NCBI RefSeq assembly: GCF_025685655.1
Contig: NZ_JAGSYG010000001.1
Location: 434,001-498,000, forward strand
From: Acidicapsa ligni
GTDB lineage: Bacteria; Acidobacteriota; Terriglobia; Terriglobales; Acidobacteriaceae
DNA: 64,000 nt
Direction: 5' to 3'
How positions within the stretch are numbered: position 1 is the stretch's first letter; each line of letters starts with the position of its first letter. A model generated the notes under the pieces. It searched no databases, was not told the origin of the DNA, and worked only from the letters and a program-made list of their open reading frames with translations. Shown here one piece after another: positions 43,861-53,311 of the stretch. A program made the translations under genes and the position numbers.

Positions 43861-46701
43861 ATGGAGAGATCTGTGAGGATCATTGTTGCTGCGGCTAAGG
43901 CCGTACTTGGTGTTGCTGTGGTTTCGTTTGCCATGACGGTTGCCGCGGAGAAGCCTGCTTCGCTCAAGCTGCCTGAGCTGAAGTATGAGAAGTTCACGCT
44001 GCCGAACGGTCTCGTCGTTCTGACGCATGAGGATCATCGCCTGCCGCTGGTGGCAGTGGATCTGTGGTATCACGTGGGGCCGCTGAATGAGCGGGAGGGA
44101 CGGACGGGGTTCGCGCATCTGTTTGAGCACATGATGTTTGAGGGCTCGGAGCATGTGGGCGAGAAGGCGCATATCAAGTTTGTGCAGGGCGCGGGCGCGA
44201 CGGATGTGAACGGGACTACGGATTTTGATCGCACCAACTACTTCGAGACGATGCCGAGCAATCAGCTTGAGCTGGCTTTGTGGCTGGAGAGCGATCGCAT
44301 GGGATTTCTGCTGGAGGGGTTGGATCGAGAGAAGCTGACCAACCAGCGGGACGTGGTGCGCAATGAACGCAGGCAGGGTGAGGGTCGTCCTTATGACCTG
44401 GCCGGCGAGAAGGTCTATCAACTGCTGTTTCCCAAGGGGCATCCGTATTACGGGAATGTGATTGGGTCACATGCGGATATCGAGGCGGCGCGGATCAATG
44501 ATGTGCGCGAGTTTCACCAGCAGTTTTATACGCCGAACAATGCAAGTATCGCGATTGCGGGAGACTTTGATCCGGCGCAGTTGAAGGCATTGCTGACGAA
44601 GTATTTCGCGCCGATTCCGGCGGGGCCGAAGGTCGATGCGGTGACGAGTGAGACGACTCCGACGCCGGCGATCACGGAGCAGAAGCGGGCCACGGTTACC
44701 GATACGGTGAAGCTGGACCAGATCAATTTCGCATTTTTGGCGCCGGCGATTTACTCGCCGTCGGATGCGGCAACGGAGATTTTGAGCCACGTGCTGGGCG
44801 GTGGCGACGCGAGCAGGTTGTACCAGGCGCTGGTGAAGAACCGGCAGGTTGCGCAATCGGCTTATTGCTATGACCGGTCGATGAAGCTGACTTCGGTTTT
44901 TCAATGCTCGATTACGGCCAAGCCGGGTGTGAAGCTGGCGGATCTGGAAGCGGCGTTCTGGGCTGAGGTGGAGAAGCTGCAGAAGGATGGGCCGACGCAG
45001 GCTGAGCTGGATGCGGCGCGGACGATCAATTTGACAGATACGATCTCGGGCTTGCAGCGGCTGGGTGGTTTTGGCGGTGTGGCGGATACGCTGAACAGCT
45101 ACAACCAGTACACGGGCGATCCGGGATATTTGAGCAAGGACCTGGCGAGCTACGAGGCGCTGACGATCGACAGCGTGAAGCAGGCTGCGGTCAAATCTCT
45201 GAACAAGAACCAGGCTGTGGTTGTGGAGTGCGTGCCGGGGAAGAAGGTTGTGGACGATGTGCCGCGCAGCCCTGCGGACACGGATGCGGATGCGAAGCTG
45301 ACTGCTCCGTATTCAGCGGATTTTGAGACGCAGCAGAATTGGCGCAAAGAGATTCCGAAGCCGGGAGCGGCGCTTACTTTCCACTTGCCGGTGCCGGAGA
45401 CTTTTGCCTTGAAGAATGGGCTGAAGGTCTACCTGATCAAGGATACGAATCTGCCGGTGCTGACGGCGACGCTGGTTTCGCGCGCGGGTGGTGAGGCGAA
45501 TCCTGCGGACAAGCCAGGTATTGCGGACTTTACGGCGGCGATGCTTTCGGAGGGCACGACTACGCGCACTTCGACGCAGATTGCAGAGGCTGCGGAGGCG
45601 TTGGGAACGCAGGTTGGCGTGGGCGCTTCGATGGACGGGACGAATGCCGGAGTCACGGTGTTGACCAACCATGCGGATGCGGCGCTGGATCTGCTGGCGG
45701 ATGTGGTGCAGCATCCGGCGTTTCATGCGGACGACCTGGAGCGGATTCGCAAGCAAAGGATGGTGCGCATTCAACAGGAGGCGGATTCGGTCGGTGCGAT
45801 TTCGCAGCGTGTCGGTCTGAAGCTGGTGTATGGCGATCAGCCTTATGGGTTTACCAGCTCGGGCACGGTGGCCAGTGTGGAAGGTATCACCGGCGATGAG
45901 TTGAAGAAGTTCTGGGCGGGGCATTATGGGCCGGGAGATTCGGCGCTGGTGCTGGCCGGGGATGTGACGGAGAAAGAGGCTCGTGAGCTTGCTGAGAAGC
46001 ATTTTGGCAAGTGGACGGGCGATGCGAAGGGTGAGGTAGGTTTGCCTCCGGCTCCGGCGGCTCCGACGTTGAAGGTGGTGCTGGTGGATAAGCCGGGATC
46101 GCCGCAGACGGCGTTGTTTGCATACGGGCTGGGCGTGTCGCGGACGAACAAGGACCTGGAGGCGATCCAGACTATGAACTACGTACTGGGCGCGAGCTTT
46201 GCCAGCCGTATCAACATGAATCTGCGCGAGGTGCATGGGTTCACATATGGAGCGCGCTCGACGTATTCGATGTACCGCGAGGGTGGACCGTTTACGGCGG
46301 GCGGACTGGTGAAGACGGATGTGACTGCTCCGGCGGCAAAGGAACTGATGCTGGAGCTGAAGCGCATCCAGACAGAGCCACCGACGGCGGTGGAGATCAA
46401 GGCGGCGAAGGATGCGAATGTGCAGTCAATTCCGGCTCAGTTTGAGACGACGAATGCGACGGCGGGGGCGATGGCTTCCCTGTTTCTCTATGACCGGCCG
46501 CTGAATTACTTTGCTATGCTGCCGGATCGCTTCCGCGCGGTGACGCCTGAGGATGTGGAGCGGGTGGCGAAGTCGGATGTGCATCCGGACCAGTTGATCG
46601 TGGTGGCGGTTGGGGATAAGTCGAAGATCGAGGCCGGGCTCAAGGAGCTGAACCTGGCTCCGATCGAGTATGTGGATGCTTCGGGCAATCCTGTGAAGTA
46701 A
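43861..46701 (+). CDS. M16-family (pitrilysin/insulinase-like) zinc peptidase, two-domain
   Basis: A 946-residue secreted or periplasmic peptidase with a signal peptide (about 1-29, ending TVAA). The N-terminal M16 domain has the inverted zinc motif HLFEH (86-90) and the downstream Glu region (RDVVRNERRQ). A second M16 pair from about residue 515 (FALKNGLKVYLIKDTNLPVLTATLVSRAGG) lacks HxxEH, as usual for the inactive half. The start has GGAG upstream. It probably degrades short peptides, perhaps those imported by the divergently encoded TonB receptor. Confidence 0.92.
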   Translation: MERSVRIIVAAAKAVLGVAVVSFAMTVAAEKPASLKLPELKYEKFTLPNGLVVLTHEDHRLPLVAVDLWYHVGPLNEREGRTGFAHLFEHMMFEGSEHVGEKAHIKFVQGAGATDVNGTTDFDRTNYFETMPSNQLELALWLESDRMGFLLEGLDREKLTNQRDVVRNERRQGEGRPYDLAGEKVYQLLFPKGHPYYGNVIGSHADIEAARINDVREFHQQFYTPNNASIAIAGDFDPAQLKALLTKYFAPIPAGPKVDAVTSETTPTPAITEQKRATVTDTVKLDQINFAFLAPAIYSPSDAATEILSHVLGGGDASRLYQALVKNRQVAQSAYCYDRSMKLTSVFQCSITAKPGVKLADLEAAFWAEVEKLQKDGPTQAELDAARTINLTDTISGLQRLGGFGGVADTLNSYNQYTGDPGYLSKDLASYEALTIDSVKQAAVKSLNKNQAVVVECVPGKKVVDDVPRSPADTDADAKLTAPYSADFETQQNWRKEIPKPGAALTFHLPVPETFALKNGLKVYLIKDTNLPVLTATLVSRAGGEANPADKPGIADFTAAMLSEGTTTRTSTQIAEAAEALGTQVGVGASMDGTNAGVTVLTNHADAALDLLADVVQHPAFHADDLERIRKQRMVRIQQEADSVGAISQRVGLKLVYGDQPYGFTSSGTVASVEGITGDELKKFWAGHYGPGDSALVLAGDVTEKEARELAEKHFGKWTGDAKGEVGLPPAPAAPTLKVVLVDKPGSPQTALFAYGLGVSRTNKDLEAIQTMNYVLGASFASRINMNLREVHGFTYGARSTYSMYREGGPFTAGGLVKTDVTAPAAKELMLELKRIQTEPPTAVEIKAAKDANVQSIPAQFETTNATAGAMASLFLYDRPLNYFAMLPDRFRAVTPEDVERVAKSDVHPDQLIVVAVGDKSKIEAGLKELNLAPIEYVDASGNPVK

Positions 46702-46739
46702 TTGCCTGCGAAGTGATTGGACGTTGTTGCAGGAACTCG

Positions 46740-46775
46740 AAGGGCCGGGGAATTTTCCCCGGCCCTTTGTTTTTT
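46740..46775. terminator. bidirectional terminator between M16 gene and SBBP gene
   Basis: 13-bp stem AAGGGCCGGGGAA / TTCCCCGGCCCTT with a tight TT loop, then TGTTTTTT on the + strand. It lies between convergent genes. Confidence 0.9.
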
Positions 46776-49700
46776 AGTGGATGGTGTAGGTTGCTGTGGC
46801 GACGGCGCTGTTGGGGTGTCCTGTGGAGACTGCAATGGCCTTGATGGTTTGTGTTGCAGAGACGGTGATTGCTTTTGAGTATCGGGTAGAGCTGGTGGTG
46901 GGAGTGGATTGGTCGAGGGTGTAGTAGATAGTTGCGTTTGCCGTGGCGTCGTAGATGGAGACGGTTTTCGATGTGGAGTAAGTGCCGGATGGGATGGTGA
47001 ATGTCGGTGTGGCTGTTGGGGCTTCGATGGTGTAGGTTGCTGCAGCTACGGCGCTGTTGGTGCGTCCTGTAGAGACTGCAATGGCCTTGATGGTTTGTGT
47101 TGCAGAGACGGTGATTGCTTTTGAGTATCGGGTAGAGCTGGTGGTGGGAGTGGATTGGTCGAGGGTGTAGTAGATAGTTGCGTTTGCCGTGGCGTCGTAG
47201 ATGGAGACGGTTTTCGATGTGGAGTAAGTGCCGGATGGGACGGTGAATGTCGGCGTGGCTGTTGGAGTTTCGATGATGTAGGTTGCTGTAGCTACGGCGC
47301 TGTTGGTGCGTCCTGTGGAGACTGCGATGGCCTTGATGGTTTGTGTTGTAGCGACAGTGATTGCTTTTGAGTATCGGATGGAGCTGGTGGTGGGAGTGGT
47401 TTTGTCGAGGGTGTAATAGATGGCCGCGTTCGTTGTGGCGTCGTAGATGGAGACGGTTTTCGATGTGGTGTAAGTGCCGGGTGCGAGGGTGAATGTCGGC
47501 GTGAAGGTCTGCGTCGAATTTCCGATGGTGTACGTGGCTGACGCTACGGGACTGTTGGTGTGATCCGCTGCGACGGCTATGGCTTTTACTGTGACCGTTG
47601 CGGTGATTGCTATGGGGCCGGTGTAGAGATTGGACGCGTTGGAGGGCGCTGCGCCGTTGGTGGTGTAGTAGATTGTGGCGCCCGAGGTGGCGTTGGTGAT
47701 GGTAAGAGATTGAGGCGTGCTGTAGGCTCCGCTTACCAGGCTGAAGATGGGAATGGAGACTGCGGGGAGTTGGATGGTTTCGGTGAGAGGGGCGCTGGCA
47801 CTGGCTAGAAAGGTGCTGTTGCCGATGTAGTTGGCGAGGATGGTGTGCGGGCCGCCGGTCAGGCTGGAGGTGCTGTAGGTTGCAGCTCCGGTGTCGTCCA
47901 ATGAGACTGGTTCGGTGGGTTCGCCATCGATGCTGAAGGATAAAGTTCCGGTGGGGATTGCAGCACCGGCAGAGGCAACTTTAGCCGAGAAGGTGACGGG
48001 CTTGCCTGATTGCTGTGGATTGGCGCTGGAGGTTAGCGTGGTGGTTGTGGTGGCGGGGCCGAGGGCGAGTTTGGAGACGAATGCGCTTGAAGAGCCGGTT
48101 GTCTGGAATGCTCCCGGTGTTACGGGAAAGGTATGCGAGGATGCGGTACCGGTCAGATAGGCGTTGCCCGTGGCGTCGACAGCAATGGCAGAGGCGGAGT
48201 CTCCATAGCTGCCGCCGAGATAAGTGGAATAGAGCAGCGTCGCGCCGGTTGCATCGAGTTTTGAGATAAAGGCGTTTGTGCTGGGGTTGGATGTTGCCGC
48301 GTTGTTTACAGCCTGGAATGCACCGGGAGTTACGGGGAAGTTGCCCGAGTTAGCTGCGCCGGTGACATAGGCTTCGCCGGAGGTATCCACTGCGATGGCT
48401 GTACCGGAATCACCGACACCGGCGGTTCCACTGCCGCCGAGATAGGTTGAATACAGCAGGGCTGTGCCGGTTGTGTTGAGCTTGACGACAAAGGCATTGG
48501 ATGTCATCTGGCCAGCGGCGTTGTTTTGAGCTTGATAGGAGCCGGATGTTATGGGGAAATCTGTCGAATAGGTTTGTCCGACGATGTACGTGTTACCCGA
48601 GTTATCTACGGCGATACCGGAAGCGGAGTCACCGTAGCCTGCGAAGGGAAATCCGCTGCCTCCGAGATATGTCGAGTAGAGTAGCGCGGTGCCGGTTGTA
48701 TTGATGGCGGATACGAAGGCGGTGGTGTTGCCTTGAGTCACTTTATTCGCTGCCTGAAGGGCGTTGGTGGTGACGGGGAAATCAAATGATGCGACTGAGC
48801 CGGTCACGAAAGCGTTGCCCGAGTTATCAATCGCGATGGCCGAAGCGGAGTCGCCTGCGCTGATGGTGCCGCTGCCGCCGAGATAGGTTGAGTAGAGTAG
48901 CGCGGTACCGGCGGGGTTGATCTTGGTGACGAAGATGCTTTCTGTGCCCTTGTTCGCGGCTTGAAAGACGCCGGGAGTTATCGGGAAGTTACCGGACAGC
49001 GTGTAGCCGGTTACGTAGGCATCTCCAGCGGGATCGACGGCGATGGCGGTGGCTGAATCGCCAGGAAAACTGCCGCCGCCGTCTCCACCGAGATAGGTTG
49101 AGTAGAGCAGCGCGGTACCGGTCGAGTTGAGCTTGGTGATGAAGGCGTTCGACTCCTCGTTACTGGCTCCGTTGTTTGCGGATTGATAAGCATTTGCGGT
49201 TACGGGGAAGTCGGTCGAATAGGTTTGCCCTGCAATGTAGGCGTTACCGGAGTTATCGACGGCGATGCCGTAGCTGAAATCTCCGAGCCCAAGAAGGCTT
49301 TGATTGGGCAGTACGCTGCCGGTGCCTCCGACATACGTGGAGTAGATGAGCGTTGTGCCGGTTGGATCGAGCTTGGTGATGAAGGCATTGGTGAGGTCGT
49401 CCGCGCTGGTGCCCTGCGGAGGTGGGGCCATGCCCTTGTTATGCGGCTGAAATACTCCGTTGGTTACGGGGAAATTCGAGGCCTGTGTCCAGCCGGTGAT
49501 GTATGCGTTGCCTGCTGTGTCCACTGTGATGCCGGTGCCGGCGCTGGTGCCATCGGTGCCGCCGAGATAGGTGGAATAGGTGAGGACGGGGTCAATGATC
49601 AAGGGGCTGGCGTGATCGTATTGGCCGAGGGTGAAGCCGATGATGTTCTCTGCGAGAAGAGAGAATTGCCCTTGTACTTGTTGTCTATGACCGTTTATCT

Positions 49701-50391
49701 GCTGATAGATTGCTGGCTTGCGAAACGAGAGTTGTCCATTGGCGGCTGTGACCTGCAGATTGCCGTCTGCGGATACAGATAGTTTTTTTGCGCCGGAGAT
49801 CTGGAATCGGATGGAGTGGGGATTGGCGTTTGGAGCGACGATGAAGTCGTATTCAAGCTGGCGCTGATTGCCGTAGTAGATGAGGTCGATGCCGGGATAG
49901 ACGCTGGTGTAACGGACTTTGGAGTACGTGGGTAAGTCGGTCTGCCATTGCGTTGGGTCGTTGCCGATGAAGTAGTTCACTTTGCCGGGTAATTGAGATA
50001 TGCCGGATGCGTGTGAGGAGTTACTTGCACCGAGTAACTCCATGCGGAGGCTGTCGGCTTTGCGGGTCGAAGTTGAGTGCAGGCTCCGGGGCGCGGAGAC
50101 GTTTTGCTGCGTTAATTTGAGGATGGCTGCAGAGTCGGTGAGGAACAGAGAATAGCCGATTCCGCGTGAAAGGAACTTTACGTTCTTGTCGGTCTGGCCC
50201 TGGTTGGCCTCGAAGCTGAGGGGAAGGTTGCCGTAGTTTTTCGCGACTTGAATTTTATTTTTCGCGGGATCGTTTGCGGGGTGGGCTGCTGGTCCGATAG
50301 CGAGTGTGGCGGGCGGGGCCATGAGGGTGAATACAGCGAGAGCTAAAGAGAAAACAAAGGAAGAGACTAAGGAGGAAGCGCTTGTCGTCAT
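46774..50391 (-). CDS. giant secreted SBBP beta-propeller protein with tandem chitobiase-C-type repeats
   Basis: A 1205-residue secreted protein. A signal peptide (about 1-32) is followed by a domain of about 230 residues often found before SBBP repeats (NYGNLPLSFEANQGQTDKNVKFLSRG, YPGIDLIYYGNQRQLEYDF). About 270-770 contains some eight SBBP repeats (consensus LLYSTYLGGSG..DSASAIAVDNSGNAYVTG). About 775-860 is a bacterial Ig-like domain. The last about 340 residues are four CHB_HEX_C-like modules (GTYSTSKTVSIYDATANATIYYTLD). The last modules are nearly identical at DNA level. Such proteins are probably surface adhesins or binding proteins. The start is ATG with AGGAGA upstream. Confidence 0.9.
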   Translation of the reverse strand: MTTSASSLVSSFVFSLALAVFTLMAPPATLAIGPAAHPANDPAKNKIQVAKNYGNLPLSFEANQGQTDKNVKFLSRGIGYSLFLTDSAAILKLTQQNVSAPRSLHSTSTRKADSLRMELLGASNSSHASGISQLPGKVNYFIGNDPTQWQTDLPTYSKVRYTSVYPGIDLIYYGNQRQLEYDFIVAPNANPHSIRFQISGAKKLSVSADGNLQVTAANGQLSFRKPAIYQQINGHRQQVQGQFSLLAENIIGFTLGQYDHASPLIIDPVLTYSTYLGGTDGTSAGTGITVDTAGNAYITGWTQASNFPVTNGVFQPHNKGMAPPPQGTSADDLTNAFITKLDPTGTTLIYSTYVGGTGSVLPNQSLLGLGDFSYGIAVDNSGNAYIAGQTYSTDFPVTANAYQSANNGASNEESNAFITKLNSTGTALLYSTYLGGDGGGSFPGDSATAIAVDPAGDAYVTGYTLSGNFPITPGVFQAANKGTESIFVTKINPAGTALLYSTYLGGSGTISAGDSASAIAIDNSGNAFVTGSVASFDFPVTTNALQAANKVTQGNTTAFVSAINTTGTALLYSTYLGGSGFPFAGYGDSASGIAVDNSGNTYIVGQTYSTDFPITSGSYQAQNNAAGQMTSNAFVVKLNTTGTALLYSTYLGGSGTAGVGDSGTAIAVDTSGEAYVTGAANSGNFPVTPGAFQAVNNAATSNPSTNAFISKLDATGATLLYSTYLGGSYGDSASAIAVDATGNAYLTGTASSHTFPVTPGAFQTTGSSSAFVSKLALGPATTTTTLTSSANPQQSGKPVTFSAKVASAGAAIPTGTLSFSIDGEPTEPVSLDDTGAATYSTSSLTGGPHTILANYIGNSTFLASASAPLTETIQLPAVSIPIFSLVSGAYSTPQSLTITNATSGATIYYTTNGAAPSNASNLYTGPIAITATVTVKAIAVAADHTNSPVASATYTIGNSTQTFTPTFTLAPGTYTTSKTVSIYDATTNAAIYYTLDKTTPTTSSIRYSKAITVATTQTIKAIAVSTGRTNSAVATATYIIETPTATPTFTVPSGTYSTSKTVSIYDATANATIYYTLDQSTPTTSSTRYSKAITVSATQTIKAIAVSTGRTNSAVAAATYTIEAPTATPTFTIPSGTYSTSKTVSIYDATANATIYYTLDQSTPTTSSTRYSKAITVSATQTIKAIAVSTGHPNSAVATATYTIH
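46841..47245 (-). repeat. near-identical 246-base tandem duplication inside the SBBP gene
   Basis: About 155 bases at 46841-46996 recur almost base for base at 47087-47242, an offset of exactly 246 bases (82 codons). A third, more diverged copy starts near 47333. This means recent in-frame expansion of one C-terminal module. Confidence 0.88.
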
Positions 50392-50710
50392 GGAATTTCT
50401 CCTGTAGGTGTTGGTGCGATGGTCTCTGCGGGGGCGGAACGAAGGGCAATTATAGAGGCATGGGATATGCGTGTCTTAAATAAGTTTTTGAATGCGTCCG
50501 CAAGGTCGTTCCGGGGAACCTGTGCGCGGTTATCCGTAGGCGGAGAAGGGCGGGGATGGATTCCCTGCCGCTTGTCTTTAAATTTTAATATTGCGTGCTA
50601 GTCATTTGAGGAGCTTTTGTTATGCGTGAGGGTAACTCTTGGTAAGCTGTAGTTATATTTTCCGTAAAGACTCGCTGGGCATAAATCCCGGCAGTTATAA
50701 GGTGGTTTAC
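50392..50710. promoter_or_regulatory. divergent intergenic region, SBBP gene / retropepsin gene
   Basis: 319 bases with an AT-rich centre (50575-50595). A tiny frame, MREGNSW (50622-50645), has a good GAGGAG ribosome site but is too short to call. No repeat core is present. Confidence 0.35.
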
Positions 50711-52351
50711 GTGAGTTACATTATCCGTGGGCTTGAGATAAGCCGGGTTTTGAGTGTTGGAATAGCGATACTGGCGGGATTTGGATCGGTGGCGTGGGCG
50801 GCGAATTGTTCGGTGGTGAAAGAGCACGAGCCTTCGGCAGCGGAGCAGGCTTTATCGAAGGGGGACAATGATAAAGCGGTGTTGCTGTATCGCAGCGAGC
50901 TGGGATCGCACAAAAACGATGCCGAGTTAACGGCTGGACTTGTAGAAGCGCTGTTGCGGCAGGAAAAGATGCAGGACGCTTCCGATGCGGTGGAAGCGGC
51001 TCTCAAGGGAAATCACGAGGGGGCGCACGCATCGGCTGTGCTGCTGACGGCGAAGGCCGAGGTTCAGTATCGGGAGGGCATTCCATGGGACGCGGCTACG
51101 ACTGCCACGGCAGCGTTTCAGGCTGATCCATGTCTGCCCAGGGCTCACTTGATATTGGGACGGATTGCACGGCTCAACTCCTACTATGCGACGGCGAAAT
51201 CGAATATGGTTCTGGCCCATCGGCTGGACCCGGGGGACGTGGATATTCAGCGGGAGTGGCTGGCTACGCTGCCACGCAAACAGCGTGTTGTTGAATTACA
51301 GCAGCCGGCGAGCGAATCGGATAAGAGCACGCAGCTTGCTGTTGGGCAATCGAATACGGCGAAAGCAGGAGGGGATGCTTCGCATGGGGTATGCCGGTTG
51401 GTTTCATCGACACAGAGCACGGAGATACCGCTGGGAAAGTTGATGCAGGATGCGATGCATGTGCGCGCATACGGCCTTGATGTGAGGCTGAACGACAAGG
51501 TGGCCCGGCTGGAGATCGATACGGGAGCTCCTGGGTTGACCGTCTCGAAGCATATCGCGGATCAGGCTGGTCTGAAGCCAGTTGGGGCGGGTGGAGTGAT
51601 TGGTGTCGGCGACCAGGGCAATGCTGTTTCGTACACGGCGTATGCAGACTCGATCAAGATCGGCGATATGGCGTTTCAGGATTGCATGGTGAAGGTTATT
51701 GAAGATAAGCGGCTCAGCCAGGATGGGCTGATTGGGCTGGATGTATTTTCAAACTTTTTGCTGACGTTGAACTATCCCGACCATAAGCTTGCGCTTGGCC
51801 CTTTGCCGCCGAGGCCATCGGAGGGTGCTGTGCAGCCGACGCTGGGAACGGATGGTGCGGAGGCGGATTCGTCCGCGGAGCAGGCGGGGCCGTTCGATCG
51901 ATACATCGCACCTGAGATGAAGGACTACACACAAATCTATCGTGTGGGGCACGACCTGTTGTTGCCGGTCTCGCTTAACAAGTCGAAGTGGACGCTGATG
52001 ATTATGGATTCGGGGGCATTTGCTACTACGATTTCTCCGGCTACGGCGCGATCGGTAACGAATGTGCATGTGAGCAGCGACTATGAGATCAAAGGCATCA
52101 ACGGGAAGGTGGACAAGGTATATGCGGCGCGGGAGATTCGATTTGTCTTTGCCAAGAAGGCGGAGCTGCTGGAGGAAGTTCCTGCGTTCGATACTTCGAA
52201 TATCAGCAGGAATCTGGGAGTCGAGGTTGCCGGGTTTCTAGGGGCGCGAACGCTGACCCAGATGAGCATTCATATCGATTATCGAGATGGCCTGGTGAGG
52301 ATGGACTACAACCCGAACAAGCTCAAGGGAGATCAGGAGCAGATTGAGTAA
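50711..52351 (+). CDS. secreted TPR protein with two retropepsin-like aspartic protease domains
   Basis: About 546 residues from the GTG at 50711 (the frame is open to a TTG at 50639; the GTG gives a tidy signal sequence ending SVAWAA). About 35-190 is TPR-like helical repeats (AEQALSKGDNDKAVLLYRSEL). Two aspartyl domains follow: LEIDTGAPGLTVS (Asp near 270) with GLIGLDVFSNFLLTLNY, and MIMDSGAFATTIS (Asp near 433) with VAGFLGARTLTQMSIHIDY. Retropepsins normally dimerise to pair two such aspartates; here both are in one chain and could form a pseudodimer. Substrate unknown. Confidence 0.8.
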   Translation: MSYIIRGLEISRVLSVGIAILAGFGSVAWAANCSVVKEHEPSAAEQALSKGDNDKAVLLYRSELGSHKNDAELTAGLVEALLRQEKMQDASDAVEAALKGNHEGAHASAVLLTAKAEVQYREGIPWDAATTATAAFQADPCLPRAHLILGRIARLNSYYATAKSNMVLAHRLDPGDVDIQREWLATLPRKQRVVELQQPASESDKSTQLAVGQSNTAKAGGDASHGVCRLVSSTQSTEIPLGKLMQDAMHVRAYGLDVRLNDKVARLEIDTGAPGLTVSKHIADQAGLKPVGAGGVIGVGDQGNAVSYTAYADSIKIGDMAFQDCMVKVIEDKRLSQDGLIGLDVFSNFLLTLNYPDHKLALGPLPPRPSEGAVQPTLGTDGAEADSSAEQAGPFDRYIAPEMKDYTQIYRVGHDLLLPVSLNKSKWTLMIMDSGAFATTISPATARSVTNVHVSSDYEIKGINGKVDKVYAAREIRFVFAKKAELLEEVPAFDTSNISRNLGVEVAGFLGARTLTQMSIHIDYRDGLVRMDYNPNKLKGDQEQIE

Positions 52352-52413
52352 GTGGCTGCGCTAGTGCGCCTGCTTCGGGCAGGAGGTTCAGGCCTGGATT
52401 GCGGAGCCAGGCC

Positions 52414-52671
52414 CTAAGTTGCGTCATTCGCGTCTGGAATTGCGTCGGGGGCAGATTTCAGAAAGCTGGCCAGGCCTTTTCCGGTGGCGGTGGCGGAGGC
52501 GCGGGCGAAAAATTCTGCTGCCGTTTCCGAGGCTCCGACTTTTTGCGCTACAGCTACCGCGATCCACTGATTGAGGGAGACGCCATCTTCCTTGGCAAGG
52601 CGCTGTGCGGCTTTTTTGATGGATACAGGAAGCTTGAGGGGATAGGTGGATTTGCTGGTTGAAGGACTCAT
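52414..52671 (-). CDS. ribbon-helix-helix/HicB-type antitoxin
   Basis: An 85-residue protein with KLPVSIKKAAQRLAKEDGVSLNQWIAVAVAQKVGA, a typical RHH/Arc-type DNA-binding segment (beta strand then two helices with LNQWI), followed by a variable tail that would bind the toxin. Its ATG overlaps the stop of the PIN gene (ATGA), so it is made after the toxin, the reverse of the usual antitoxin-first order. Confidence 0.8.
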   Translation of the reverse strand: MSPSTSKSTYPLKLPVSIKKAAQRLAKEDGVSLNQWIAVAVAQKVGASETAAEFFARASATATGKGLASFLKSAPDAIPDANDAT

Positions 52672-53105
52672 GAGGAAATCTCCATCAGTGCTTGTTGCGG
52701 TGTGAGTACGGAGAGCTGAAAGCGTAAAGCTGCCGGTGCGAAGTGGCGGATATTGTGAGTTACCAGTGCATTGGCGCGACCGTTGATTGCTGCCTCCAGA
52801 ACCATTTCATCCCCCGGATCGCCAACTTGTGGACGCCATTGGAAGTGAATGTCCACCGGGATGATGATCGCCGCTAACTCGGCCAGAAAGCTGTTCACCT
52901 CTTCAATGGAAAGGCCATGAGTGAGCCGTTGCTCCGGCCTGAGAAGTACATCCTCATATTCGAGGAATAATGGAGGGCTGGCGACAATTTTGAATTTTTG
53001 CTTCTGCGCCAGTAGCAGCAATGCGTTGGAGGCTCCGTGCCGGCTCCGCAGTGCGGATACGATTACCGAGGTATCTAGTACATAATGCCTTGGATTAAGC
53101 CTCAC
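52668..53105 (-). CDS. PIN-domain toxin (PIN_3-like ribonuclease)
   Basis: A 145-residue PIN nuclease. The acidic residues of the active site are visible: Asp11 in YVLDTSVIVSALRS, Glu in LFLEYEDVLLRP and the Asp pair in VGDPGDEMVLEAA, then THNIRHF. PIN toxins cleave RNA, often tRNA or rRNA. It starts at GTG with a weak ribosome site, which would keep toxin levels low. A palindromic operator overlaps its promoter. Confidence 0.85.
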   Translation of the reverse strand: MRLNPRHYVLDTSVIVSALRSRHGASNALLLLAQKQKFKIVASPPLFLEYEDVLLRPEQRLTHGLSIEEVNSFLAELAAIIIPVDIHFQWRPQVGDPGDEMVLEAAINGRANALVTHNIRHFAPAALRFQLSVLTPQQALMEISS

Positions 53106-53118
53106 ACCTGCATTTTAT

Positions 53119-53146
53119 CATGTGACATTGTATTCGATGTCACATG
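53119..53146. promoter_or_regulatory. operator of the PIN/antitoxin module
   Basis: Perfect inverted repeat CATGTGACAT-N8-ATGTCACATG, 14 bases upstream of the PIN start. On the - strand the centre contains TACAAT, a possible -10, so repressor binding would block transcription. This fits autoregulation by the RHH antitoxin. Confidence 0.75.
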
Positions 53147-53311
53147 GGATCGTGGCTGTCAGGGTACTTTTGCCGATCTGGTCCAGTGTGGATGGTATGG
53201 GTCGATTCGTCTCTACGCAATGGGCTATCGAGATTATTGGGGGATGGCTTTGGAATGCTGTAATGGGGATATTGAACGCCCCGTCGTCTGGGAGACGGAT
53301 AAGATATTGGG

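Noticed and set aside
50622-50645. Leader peptide MREGNSW before the retropepsin gene
   Set aside because: Good ribosome site but only seven codons, and no attenuator hairpin seen.
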